A DNA stretch of 64,000 nucleotides from LMUY01 sp964247705 (GTDB lineage Bacteria; Pseudomonadota; Alphaproteobacteria; Acetobacterales; Acetobacteraceae). The position numbers and the translations under genes were made by a program. Every line of letters starts with the position of its first letter. Positions within the stretch are counted from its first letter, which is position 1. The notes beneath the pieces are model-generated. The model was not told the DNA's origin, made no database searches, and saw only the letters and a list, made by a program, of their open reading frames with translations. Where the stretch lies: contig CAXTVQ010000003.1 of assembly GCA_964247705.1 (NCBI GenBank), forward strand, positions 1-64,000, written 5' to 3'. Positions 50,012 through 58,421 of the stretch are shown one piece after another.

Positions 50012-51976
50012 TTAGAACTCCTTCCAAGCGTCTTCGTCGGCGCCAAGCTTGCGCACGGTGTTGCCAACGACGCGTAGCGTTTGCGGCGATGTCGGCGTGC
50101 GGTTCCCCCTTAGATTTTGCTTTGGCTTCATCTTCGCAACGGTAGCAGGAGCATTCTCTCGTGCTCTGTGGGGCGGCTCCACCTGCTCGACACCGGTGTT
50201 GAAGCGGGCGGTGAGCCGCTCGAGTTCGGCCGCGTCCCGCGCCAGGCTATGGGTGGCGGCCGTCGACTGCTCGACCATTGCGGCGTTCTGCTGCGTTACC
50301 TGGTCCATTTGGTTGACCGCGGTGTTTACCTGGGCAAGGCCGCTCGCCTGCTCTTGAGCGCTGGCCGCAATCTCGCTCACCTTGCCGGTGATTTCCGTCA
50401 CCTGGCCCAAAATACGGCTTAGGGCGTCGCCGGTCTCCTTCACCAAGCTCACACCTCGGCCAACATGCGAACTGCTCGTGCTGATCAAAGCTTTGATCTC
50501 CCTCGCAGCCTGCGCACTGCGCTGTGCCAAGGCACGCACCTCGCTGGCGACCACGGCGAACCCGCGCCCGGCATCCCCAGCCCGGGCAGCTTCCACCCCG
50601 GCATTCAAGGCGAGAAGGTTGGTCTGGAACGCGATCTCGTCGATCACGCTGATGATCTGGCCAATCTCGCTAGCGGACTTCTCGATTTCGCTCATCGCGG
50701 ATACGGCGTCCTTCACGACGAACTCGCCGTGTTCGGCCACGGTTTTCGCCGACGTCACGACGGCATGGGCCGATGTCGCCCCCTCGGCCGTTTTGCGCAC
50801 GGTTGCCGTGATCTCATCGAGTGCCGCGGCGGTTTCCTCCAGGCTGGCCGCTTGCTGCTCAGTGCGCCGTGATAGGTCGTCGGATGCCTGACTGATTTCT
50901 CCCGTGCCGGCGCGGATGGCGCCGGTGTTGACGGCGATCGTGCCGATGACGCCGCGCAAGTCGGTGATAGCTGCGTTGAAGTCAGTACGGAGACGCTCGT
51001 ATTCAGGTGCGAATGCCTCCGTTATGTCGCAGGTTAGATCGCCGGCCGACAACCGCCCCAAGCCGCTCGCCAAACTCTGAACGACGAGGGCTTGTTGTGC
51101 GGCTTGGGACTGACGGTCGGCTTCCGTCCGCTCTCTTTCCTGCTCCGCGACATGACGGAGCTCCCCTGCCTGACGCTCCATTTGCACCTTCTCGATCGCG
51201 GCGTCCTTGAACACCTGCATGGTACGAGACATGGCGCCGACCTCGTCCTTGCGATCGCGAAACGGAACCTGTTGCTCCAGGTCTCCTGCGGCCAGGTGTT
51301 CCATGACCGACGTCAACGGCAGCAAGGCCCGGACCGATCGCATCGACCACCAGGCAGCCGCTACGCCGATGACCAGCGCAGCCCCGCACGCCGCCACGAT
51401 CAGCAGCATGAAGCCATCAGCGACTGAGCGCACCCAGCCGCCGACTTCCTTGTTCTTGGCTTCCTCGAGATCGATGAAGCGGTTGATGTCCCGCAACCAT
51501 GCCACGAATGCTGGCCGTGCCTGCTGCATAAGCACTGTTTTCGCGTCGGTCCCGGCACGTTGCAGACGGATCACCTCAGACACCAGGGGCAAGACCGTCG
51601 CTTCGTCCGCCTTGATGAGGCCGAGAATGGTCACTTCGTCGGGTGTGACCCCGTTGCCGCTCGCAATCACATCGTCCAGTGGCTTCGCAGAGGCAGCGTA
51701 GGCCGCTGCGAGGCGCGCGATATTAGCGACGCTCTCTTCCATCTCAGCCTGCGTCGCAGCGAGGGTCACGTCGCGGATCGCGATTGCCCGGTCGTGCACG
51801 CTGCCGCGGAAATTGATGCTGTAACGTTGCTTGACGCTGTTGACGTCGTTGATCGTGTAGAGGCTCTGCGCGATTCCGCTGACGCGCATTTCGGCGATCG
51901 CAGCGAGGGCCAACGTCAGCGCAAACGCTATGCCAAAGCCGACCATCAGCCGCTGCGTAATTCTCAGACTATACAA
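50012..51976 (-). CDS. Methyl-accepting chemotaxis protein
   Basis: A 654-residue chemoreceptor. TM1 (about residues 9-29) and TM2 (about 186-208) flank a helical periplasmic domain of the four-helix-bundle type. HAMP follows, then a second HAMP-like/linker region, and the signalling hairpin (TNLLALNAGVEAARAGDAGR). The C-terminus ends in DEDAWKEF, like the Trp-X2-Phe pentapeptide that tethers CheR/CheB in some receptors. The start is TTG (51974-51976) with GTGAGG upstream. The ligand is unknown. It forms an operon with cheW. Confidence 0.93.
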   Translation of the reverse strand: MYSLRITQRLMVGFGIAFALTLALAAIAEMRVSGIAQSLYTINDVNSVKQRYSINFRGSVHDRAIAIRDVTLAATQAEMEESVANIARLAAAYAASAKPLDDVIASGNGVTPDEVTILGLIKADEATVLPLVSEVIRLQRAGTDAKTVLMQQARPAFVAWLRDINRFIDLEEAKNKEVGGWVRSVADGFMLLIVAACGAALVIGVAAAWWSMRSVRALLPLTSVMEHLAAGDLEQQVPFRDRKDEVGAMSRTMQVFKDAAIEKVQMERQAGELRHVAEQERERTEADRQSQAAQQALVVQSLASGLGRLSAGDLTCDITEAFAPEYERLRTDFNAAITDLRGVIGTIAVNTGAIRAGTGEISQASDDLSRRTEQQAASLEETAAALDEITATVRKTAEGATSAHAVVTSAKTVAEHGEFVVKDAVSAMSEIEKSASEIGQIISVIDEIAFQTNLLALNAGVEAARAGDAGRGFAVVASEVRALAQRSAQAAREIKALISTSSSHVGRGVSLVKETGDALSRILGQVTEITGKVSEIAASAQEQASGLAQVNTAVNQMDQVTQQNAAMVEQSTAATHSLARDAAELERLTARFNTGVEQVEPPHRARENAPATVAKMKPKQNLRGNRTPTSPQTLRVVGNTVRKLGADEDAWKEF

Positions 51977-52047
51977 GGTAACCTCACCGCTTGAAACTAC
52001 GGCGGTCTTGGGCCAACAGACCTAACTATGCGTTAAAAGGATCTCGG

Positions 52048-52073
52048 GAGATACAAAACCGCACGTGTATCTC
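52048..52073. promoter_or_regulatory. Inverted repeat upstream of the chemoreceptor gene
   Basis: GAGATAC (52048-52054) and GTATCTC (52067-52073) are perfect seven-base arms with a 12-base spacer, about 72-97 bases before the chemoreceptor start in AT-richer DNA. It could be an operator, or the terminator of the upstream minus-strand gene. Confidence 0.35.
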
Positions 52074-52159
52074 AATTTGAGCGCACCGGATGGACGACTA
52101 CGGAAGGTGTCCGTGGAACACGCCGACCTCACCGTTCCAACACCGATTGGAAACAGCCT

Positions 52160-52810
52160 TCAACGCGCCGGCACGATCGCCGTCGGCAGGATGGGATCGT
52201 CGATCTCGGGCGCGCCGGCGATGTGCTGATACGTTCCGTAGATCAGCATCCCGGTCGGGATGTCCTTCCACACCGTGCTGACCGAACGATAGCCGTTGTC
52301 GCCGAAGCCCTCCCGGTAGTGGCTGATCTTGAGCGCATGATACGTTTGGCCGAGCAGCGGAATGTCCTCGATTCCCTCGTTGCGCATCAGGTCGTAATAC
52401 TGCCGGCCGGGCGCCACGTGGTTCTCGAACCCGGTGACGGTGCCGCTCGGACCATCGATCACCTGGCGCAGCAACGGGGCGGCCTGGGCGGCGCCGGGCC
52501 AGTCGGTTTGCCAGATGTCGTACCAGGCCTTTGCCGGTTGGCCGTCCGCCTGCATCAGACACAGGTCCGGGTCCGACGGGTCGGCGCCGCCGAACACGAT
52601 CGTCGAGCCGCCTTGCTGGACCAGCTTGGCGCCCGGGGCCGCGCAGGAGAGCGGGCGCTCGTGCCCATCGGTGGCGTGCACGTTGGCGCCGAGGATCATC
52701 GGCGGGTATCGCCCCGCTGCACCCTGAACCGACAGCGGAAGCGCGCCGTTGCCGGCCGTGGCGCATCCGCCGAGCGCCACGAGCAATTGCCACGACAATC
52801 GAACCTTCAT
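52160..52810 (-). CDS. Uncharacterised exported protein, probable lipoprotein
   Basis: A 216-residue protein I do not recognise. It starts with a signal-like stretch (KVRLSWQLLVALGGCATAG), whose LGGC could be a lipobox around residue 15. The mature part has a recurring look of a small beta-rich domain (STIVFGGADPSDPDLCLMQ, FENHVAPGRQYYDLMRNEG, YHALKISHYREGFGDNGYR) and ends in PTAIVPAR. Two Cys residues near 56 and 83 could form a disulfide. It is divergent from the pump operon across 133 bases, so a shared stress or efflux role is possible but unproven. Confidence 0.65.
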   Translation of the reverse strand: MKVRLSWQLLVALGGCATAGNGALPLSVQGAAGRYPPMILGANVHATDGHERPLSCAAPGAKLVQQGGSTIVFGGADPSDPDLCLMQADGQPAKAWYDIWQTDWPGAAQAAPLLRQVIDGPSGTVTGFENHVAPGRQYYDLMRNEGIEDIPLLGQTYHALKISHYREGFGDNGYRSVSTVWKDIPTGMLIYGTYQHIAGAPEIDDPILPTAIVPAR

Positions 52811-52943
52811 AAGCGCCCCCGCTTGACCGTTGTAACGATACGCAACATCAGAGGCATGTCACAGGGCACTCTCTATCCGTGTTCGGAGGCGCCGTGCCGC
52901 AAGTTAAGACGTTCGGTTTCCGGCCATGGCATGACGGCCTGAC

Positions 52944-54029
52944 ATGAATGCGACCGACGAAAAGAAGCCTCCTCCGGAGCAGACCTCCGGCTGGCGTAGA
53001 GCGGCTGCCTGGTTTGCAGCCGGTGCGGTTTTCATCGTGATCGTGACCGTTGCGGTCGTGTCGTTCGACGAGCCGCTGGTCAGGCAGACCAATCCGCAGA
53101 CCGACAACGCCTATGTCGGCGGCGACACGGTGCCGATCGCGGCCCGGGTGCAGGGCTACCTCGTCGCATTACCGGTGGCCGACAACCAACCGGTGCGCGC
53201 CGGAGACGCGCTGGCGCAAATCGACCCGGCGGATTACCAGGCGCAACTGGCCCAGGCGCAGGCGGCGCTCGAGGCGGCCCGGGCGCAGGTCGCGCGGCTG
53301 AACGCGCAATTGGGGCAACTCACCGCCCAGATCAGCCAGGCGCAGACCCAGGTGGCGTCCCAGCAGGCGCAAACCGTCCGCACGTCGCCCGAACTGGTCC
53401 GGCAGGAGAAGCTGATCAACACCGATGTCGGCGTGCGGCGGACGCTGGAACAGGCGCAGGCCGATCAGCAGCGCACCATGGCCGGGGTCGAGCAGGCGCA
53501 CGCCGCCCTGATCGTGCGCGAGAAGCAGGTGGATACGCTGGCCGCGCAGCGGGACGAGGCGCTGGCCGCCGTCCTGGCGCGGCAGTCCGACCTGGCGTTG
53601 GCCGAGTTGAACCTGGGCTGGACGCGGGTGACCGCCCCTGCGGACGGCACATTGGCGGCGCGCCGCGTCCGGGTCGGGGATCTGCTGCAGCCCGGCGTGG
53701 TGATCACCGACCTCACCCCGCTCGACACCGTGTGGGTGGACGCGAACTTCACCGAGCGGCAGATCCCGCAGATGCATGTCGGCCAGCCAGCGCGGCTCCG
53801 GGTGGATGCGTTCCCCGACCAGCCGCTCGACGGGCACGTGGTGGGGCTGTCGCCGCTGACCGGCAGCCAGATGAGCGCGATCCCGCCCGACAACACGACC
53901 GGCAACTTCACCAAGATCGTGCAGCGGGTGGACGTGCGGATCGCGATCGACTGGCACGGCAGCGTGCTGATCGGGCGGGTGCGGCCAGGCATGTCCGTGA
54001 CCGCCACCGTGTTCACGGACCGGGGCTGA
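52944..54029 (+). CDS. Membrane fusion protein 1 (HlyD/EmrA family)
   Basis: A 361-residue periplasmic adaptor anchored by one N-terminal transmembrane helix (about residues 22-42). The lipoyl half-motifs are QTDNAYVGGDTVPIAARVQGYL and LGWTRVTAPADGTLAARRV. A long alpha-hairpin rich in Ala/Gln/Arg lies between them. The C-terminal barrel has FTERQIPQMHVGQPARLRVD and a membrane-proximal GMSVTATVFT. It starts the four-gene efflux operon and shares a base with the next gene (TGATG). Confidence 0.94.
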   Translation: MNATDEKKPPPEQTSGWRRAAAWFAAGAVFIVIVTVAVVSFDEPLVRQTNPQTDNAYVGGDTVPIAARVQGYLVALPVADNQPVRAGDALAQIDPADYQAQLAQAQAALEAARAQVARLNAQLGQLTAQISQAQTQVASQQAQTVRTSPELVRQEKLINTDVGVRRTLEQAQADQQRTMAGVEQAHAALIVREKQVDTLAAQRDEALAAVLARQSDLALAELNLGWTRVTAPADGTLAARRVRVGDLLQPGVVITDLTPLDTVWVDANFTERQIPQMHVGQPARLRVDAFPDQPLDGHVVGLSPLTGSQMSAIPPDNTTGNFTKIVQRVDVRIAIDWHGSVLIGRVRPGMSVTATVFTDRG

Positions 54030-55060
54030 TGAGGAACCTGATTGTCCGGGCGGTGGTGGCCAGCCTCTTGCTGCTGGCGGCGGGCATGTTCGCGGTCGAT
54101 TGGAACCAACTCATCCTGACCGGAACGCGCCGCAACACGGACGATGCTACGCTGCAGGGCAACCCGGTCACGCTGCAGACCCGCGTCACGGGTTACCTCA
54201 CCGGCGTGCCGGCGGCCGACTTCCAGGTGGTGCAGAAGGGCGACCTGTTGTTCCAGGTGGAGGACACCGACTACCGCGCCCGGGTGGACCGGGCCGTCGC
54301 GGACCTGGCGCAGGCGGAAGCGGCAGTGCGGGTCGCGGACGCCGAGGTCGCGCAGGGCGAGGCGGAACTCGGGGTGGCGGTGGCCTCCATCCACAATGCA
54401 GACGCCGGCTTGCACCAGGCGCGGCTGGAGATGATCCGGCAGTCCTTGCTGGTGCACACGGAATCGTACCTGCAGCGGGACTACCAGAACGCGCAGGCGT
54501 CGCAGGACAGCCAGCAGGCGGCCAAGGACGGACGGATCAAGGACTTGGCCGCCGATGAGGCGCAGTTGGACGTGCTGCGCGCCCAGGCCCAGGCGGCAAG
54601 GGCGCAGGTCGATGCCAACCGGGCGGCGCTCGACTTCGCGCGCATCCAGCTCGGCTACACCCGGATAACGGCGCCGGTAGACGGCGTGACGACCGCCCGG
54701 CTGCTGCGCCGGGGGGCGTTCGCATCGGCCGGCAGCACGCTGATCACTGTGGTGCCGCTGATGCCGGTCTGGGTGGTTGCGAACTACCGGGAGGTGGCGC
54801 TGACCAACATGCTGCCGGGCCAGCCGGTGGACGTGCACGTGGACGCCCTGCCCGGCCTGATGCTGCGGGGCCACGTGGACAGCCTGGAACCCGAGAGCCA
54901 GGCGGCGCTGTCCGCATTGCCGCCCGACCGTGCCGCGGGCAACTTCACCAAGGTGACGCAGCGTGTGCCGGTGAAAATCGACCTCGAGCCGCGCCCCGAT
55001 CTGGCGGGTGGGCTCCGGCCAGGCTTGTCCGCCGAAACCTGGGTCGATACGCATAAATGA
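54029..55060 (+). CDS. Membrane fusion protein 2 (HlyD/EmrA family)
   Basis: A 343-residue second adaptor in the same operon, with one N-terminal membrane helix (about residues 5-23). It has NTDDATLQGNPVTLQTRVTGYL, a long alpha-hairpin and LGYTRITAPVDGVTTARLL. In the barrel, VWVVANYREVALTNMLPGQPV and GNFTKVTQRVPVKIDLEP are diagnostic of the EmrA type that pairs with DHA2 transporters. It is distinct in sequence from the first adaptor, so this is not a recent duplication. Its end overlaps the transporter start by 4 bases (ATGA). Confidence 0.94.
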   Translation: MRNLIVRAVVASLLLLAAGMFAVDWNQLILTGTRRNTDDATLQGNPVTLQTRVTGYLTGVPAADFQVVQKGDLLFQVEDTDYRARVDRAVADLAQAEAAVRVADAEVAQGEAELGVAVASIHNADAGLHQARLEMIRQSLLVHTESYLQRDYQNAQASQDSQQAAKDGRIKDLAADEAQLDVLRAQAQAARAQVDANRAALDFARIQLGYTRITAPVDGVTTARLLRRGAFASAGSTLITVVPLMPVWVVANYREVALTNMLPGQPVDVHVDALPGLMLRGHVDSLEPESQAALSALPPDRAAGNFTKVTQRVPVKIDLEPRPDLAGGLRPGLSAETWVDTHK

Positions 55061-56622
55061 GGCTGTTCGGGCCGCTTGCCCCGGAGCCGCTTGCGCCGCC
55101 GCCGGACGGCAAGCCACAGGGCCCGCCACCGATCACCTGGCTCTTGGCGGTTGGGATGGCCGGGGCGGCGCTCGGCTCCGTCATCTCGAACCTGGACACG
55201 CGGCTGACGGCGTTCTCGTTGGCCGACTTGCGGGGCGGCGCCGGGTTCGGCGTGGACGAGGCGTCCTGGGTGTCGCAGGCCTACAACATCGCCGAGGTCA
55301 TGGTGGTGCCGGTGACGCCGTGGCTGTCGTCGATCGTCTCGCCGCGGCGCGCCATCGCAGCCGCAGCGGCTTTGCTGACCGTGGCCGGCGCGTTCGTGCC
55401 GATTTCGACCAACCACTACCCGCTGCTGGTTCTGCTGCGGTTTCTGCAAGGCCTGGGCGGCGGCGCGCTGATCCCGCTCCTGCTGCTGACGGTGCTGCGC
55501 TTCACGCCCCTGCATCAGCGGGTGTTCGGGCTGGCGTTGTACGGCTTCATCACCGCCGTCACGCCGCTGCTAGCCGAGAGCCTCGCCGGCACCCTGGTCG
55601 AGCAGATCGGGTGGCAGTCGATCTTCTATATCGGCCTGGCGTTCGGGCCCTTCGTGGTTTTGCTGGTGCTGATCGGGCTGCCGCAGGAGCCGCTCAAGCC
55701 GGATCCGTTTGCCAACACGGATTACGGGGGGATGCTGCTGCTCGCCTTGTTCGCCGGCACGCTGACGGCGGGGCTCGGCCAGGGGCAACGGCTGGACTGG
55801 TTCGACTCGCCGCTGATCGACAGCCTGTTCGCCAGCGCGTTCTTCGCGCTGCTGGCCTTCCTGGTGCTGGAGTTGTCGCTGGAAAAACCGCTGATCGACC
55901 TGAGCCTGCTCAAGCGGCTGAATTTCTCGGGCGGGCTGCTGATGATCTTCGCCTTCGCCTTCGCCTCGCTGTTCACCGGCAGCATCCTGCCGATGTTCGG
56001 GCAGGAGGTGCGCAGCTACCGCGAGCCGCAAGTCGGCGCCATCCTGATCTTCGGAGCGCTCGCCCAGTTGGTGACCGTGCTGGTCGTCCCGTTCATGATC
56101 CGGGCGTTGGAGGTGCGTGTGGTGATCGCCCTAGGGCTGTTCGCGGCGGCGCTGGCGGACCGTCTGGCGACCTTCATCGACAGCGAGTGGATCATCACCG
56201 ACGTCATCCTCTCGCTGCTGATCGCAAGCGCCTCGCAGATCCTGATCCTGGTGCCCACCACCGTCGTCAGCACGAGCGTGCTCAAACCGGAGGACGCGTT
56301 GTCCGGCGGAACGATCTTCAACGTCGTGCGCAACCTGGCGGTGACCGTCAGCGGCGCCGTGATGGGCGGCGTGCTGACGGTGCGCGAGCGGGTGCACTCA
56401 TTCTTCATCGTCGATCACCTGAACATCGGCGCGCCGCTGACGGCCGGCCGGGAGCAAGCGGACGGCCTGCAGGCGCTGGCCCTGGCGGTGCGTGCCCAGG
56501 CCACCACGGAGGCGACGGCGGACGCCTTCGGCTGGAGCGGGATCGCCGCCATCATCGCGTTCGCCGTGGTGCTGGTGCTGAACCCGACCAAGATCCCCTA
56601 TCCGCCGGGCAAGCAGCCATGA
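55057..56622 (+). CDS. MFS transporter, DHA2 (EmrB) family
   Basis: A 521-residue inner-membrane proton antiporter with about 14 hydrophobic helices, the drug-efflux DHA2 type. The first helix has SVISNLDTRLTAFSLADL, followed by VDEASWVSQAYNIAEVMVVP, RFLQGLGGGALIPLLLLTVL and an LLAESLAGTLVEQIGWQSIFYI segment in the position of antiporter motif C. With the adaptors and TolC-type channel it forms a trans-envelope pump. It overlaps its neighbours on both sides by 4 bases. The cargo is unknown. Confidence 0.94.
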   Translation: MRLFGPLAPEPLAPPPDGKPQGPPPITWLLAVGMAGAALGSVISNLDTRLTAFSLADLRGGAGFGVDEASWVSQAYNIAEVMVVPVTPWLSSIVSPRRAIAAAAALLTVAGAFVPISTNHYPLLVLLRFLQGLGGGALIPLLLLTVLRFTPLHQRVFGLALYGFITAVTPLLAESLAGTLVEQIGWQSIFYIGLAFGPFVVLLVLIGLPQEPLKPDPFANTDYGGMLLLALFAGTLTAGLGQGQRLDWFDSPLIDSLFASAFFALLAFLVLELSLEKPLIDLSLLKRLNFSGGLLMIFAFAFASLFTGSILPMFGQEVRSYREPQVGAILIFGALAQLVTVLVVPFMIRALEVRVVIALGLFAAALADRLATFIDSEWIITDVILSLLIASASQILILVPTTVVSTSVLKPEDALSGGTIFNVVRNLAVTVSGAVMGGVLTVRERVHSFFIVDHLNIGAPLTAGREQADGLQALALAVRAQATTEATADAFGWSGIAAIIAFAVVLVLNPTKIPYPPGKQP

Positions 56623-57986
56623 TGTGGCGGGCGGCCCTGCTGGCGCTGCTGCCGGCCGCAGCGCTGGCGCAGCATCCCGTGGTGCTGGACCCGGCGTTCG
56701 AGCACGCGTTGTCGCTGGCCTACCTGTATAATCCGCAGTTGCTGGCCGAGCGGCAACGGTTGCGCGAGACCGACGAGGGCGTCCCGCGGGCGCTGTCCGG
56801 CTGGCGCCCCAACGTGCAGGTGCGCGGTGCCTTCGGCGGTTCGGAAATTTTCGACAGCGTCGACAAGATCCACTCGCCGGAGCAACGCTCGCCGCAGAGT
56901 GGGGACATCGTGCTCAACCAGCCGCTGTACACCGGCGGCCGGGTCGGCGCGCAGGTGTCGCAGGCGGAGGCGCTGGTCGTGGCGGAACGTGCCGCATTGC
57001 GGGCGAGCGAGGCCGAAGTTCTGCTTGCCGCCGCCACCGCCTACCTGGATGTGGCGCGGGACGAGCGGATCGTGCTGCTGAACCGCAATCAGACGGCGGT
57101 GTTGGAGCGCACCCTGCATGCGACCGAGCAGGAGCTTGCCGCCGGCGCCGTGACCGAAACGGACGTGGCGCAGTCCCGGGCCCGCCTGGCCGATCAGCGC
57201 GGCAACCAGGCGCAGGTGGAGGCACAGCTCGCCGCCTCCCGCGCCACGTATCAGCAGCAAGTGGGCGAGCTGCCCGGCTTGCTGGACCTGCCGCGCCTGG
57301 TGTTGCCCGTGCCGGCGGACCGGCGGGCGGTGCTGGCGCTGGTGCCGAGCAACAACTTCGACATCCAGCAATCCCGCAGTGCGCTGGAGGCGAGTCGCCA
57401 AGGCATCGACATCGCCCGCTCCGGATTGCTGCCGAAGCTCTCGATGGAGCTGAGGGGCACCCGCGTGAAGGACACGGACGTGCAGGCCTACCGGCAGCGC
57501 GACAACATCGCCGAGGGTACGCTGCAGTTCAGCGTGCCGTTGTACCAGGGTGGCGGTCCGGCAGCCGAGACCCGGCAAGCGAAGGAGGCGGCGGCCCGCA
57601 GCCTGCTGCAGGTCGACGTCGTGGTGCGGCAGGCAGTGCGGCAGGCGCAGACGGCGTGGGACATGCTCGACGCCGGCCGCACCCGGGTCGCGCAGGCGCG
57701 GATCTCTATCGACGCCAACACGATTGCCGCCCGGGGTGTCGCGCGGCAGCAGAGCGTGGGCGCCCGCACGTTGCTCGAGGTGCTCAATGCACAACAGGAG
57801 TTGCTGACGGCCGAGGTGAGCATGGCCCGCGCCACGCGTGACGAGCAGGCCGCGGAACTGGAGGTGCTCGCAGTTGTCGGCCGGCTGACGGCGGAGCAGA
57901 TCGGGCTGCATGTGCCGGTGTATGATCCGAACCGGCACTATCTCGAGACACGGGACAGGTGGGGTGGGTTGACGCCGGCGCCTTGA
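56619..57986 (+). CDS. TolC-family outer membrane channel protein
   Basis: A 455-residue outer-membrane efflux protein. A signal peptide (LLALLPAAALA, cleavage near residue 17) is followed by two OEP repeats: ALSLAYLYNPQLLAERQRLRETDEGV and LNQPLYTGGRVGAQVSQAEAL in the first, FDIQQSRSALEASRQGIDIARSGLLPKLS and FSVPLYQGGGPAAETRQAKEA in the second (parts). The ATG at 56619 overlaps the transporter stop. It provides the exit duct for the operon's pump. It ends 31 bases from convergent yajC. Confidence 0.95.
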   Translation: MMWRAALLALLPAAALAQHPVVLDPAFEHALSLAYLYNPQLLAERQRLRETDEGVPRALSGWRPNVQVRGAFGGSEIFDSVDKIHSPEQRSPQSGDIVLNQPLYTGGRVGAQVSQAEALVVAERAALRASEAEVLLAAATAYLDVARDERIVLLNRNQTAVLERTLHATEQELAAGAVTETDVAQSRARLADQRGNQAQVEAQLAASRATYQQQVGELPGLLDLPRLVLPVPADRRAVLALVPSNNFDIQQSRSALEASRQGIDIARSGLLPKLSMELRGTRVKDTDVQAYRQRDNIAEGTLQFSVPLYQGGGPAAETRQAKEAAARSLLQVDVVVRQAVRQAQTAWDMLDAGRTRVAQARISIDANTIAARGVARQQSVGARTLLEVLNAQQELLTAEVSMARATRDEQAAELEVLAVVGRLTAEQIGLHVPVYDPNRHYLETRDRWGGLTPAP

Positions 57987-58017
57987 ACCGTGCGTGCGGT
58001 GGCGCGCGATACCCGCG

Positions 58018-58350
58018 CTACTTCTTGGTGTCGTTGGCGATGACGGGGTCGATCACGGTATTGATGGTCTCGCGGACGGCGGTGACGCGGACGTTCGGGG
58101 CCAGCTCGATCTCGACCTCATTGCTGCCCTCCTTCACGCGCTGGACCACGCCGATCAGGCCGCCGCCGGTGACCACCTTGTCGCCGCGGCGCAGTGCGGC
58201 CAGGCGGGTCTTCAGCTTTTTCTGCGCGGTCTGCTGCGGGCGGATGAGCAGGAAGTAGAATACCCCGAAGATCAGGACGATCGGCAGGAACTGGCTGTAC
58301 TGCGCGAGCGAGCCGCTGAGGGACTGCGCGTAGGCGGGGCTGATGAACAT
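58018..58350 (-). CDS. yajC: Preprotein translocase subunit YajC
   Basis: A 110-residue single-span membrane protein of the SecDF-YajC accessory complex for protein export. It has the N-terminal SPAYAQ, one helix (FLPIVLIFGVFYFLLIRPQQ, about residues 21-40), the cytoplasmic KTRLAALRRGDKVVTGGGLIGVV domain and the terminal TVIDPVIAND. The start ATG is at 58348-58350. secD and secF, which usually follow in this lineage, are absent here: the next gene downstream is the convergent TolC homologue. Confidence 0.95.
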   Translation of the reverse strand: MFISPAYAQSLSGSLAQYSQFLPIVLIFGVFYFLLIRPQQTAQKKLKTRLAALRRGDKVVTGGGLIGVVQRVKEGSNEVEIELAPNVRVTAVRETINTVIDPVIANDTKK

Positions 58351-58421
58351 TGAAGGTCCGGGTTGCGGTGCGTGGCGGCGGACCATAGTTTGCCGCGCTT
58401 TCCCGTCAAGTTGAGGCCATT

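Noticed and set aside
55008..56618. An open frame running through the whole MFS gene into the TolC gene, suggesting a large fusion
   Set aside because: The upstream part translates as Arg/Ala-rich nonsense in a shifted frame of a clear transporter. The TolC signal peptide and ATGA overlap fix the real start.
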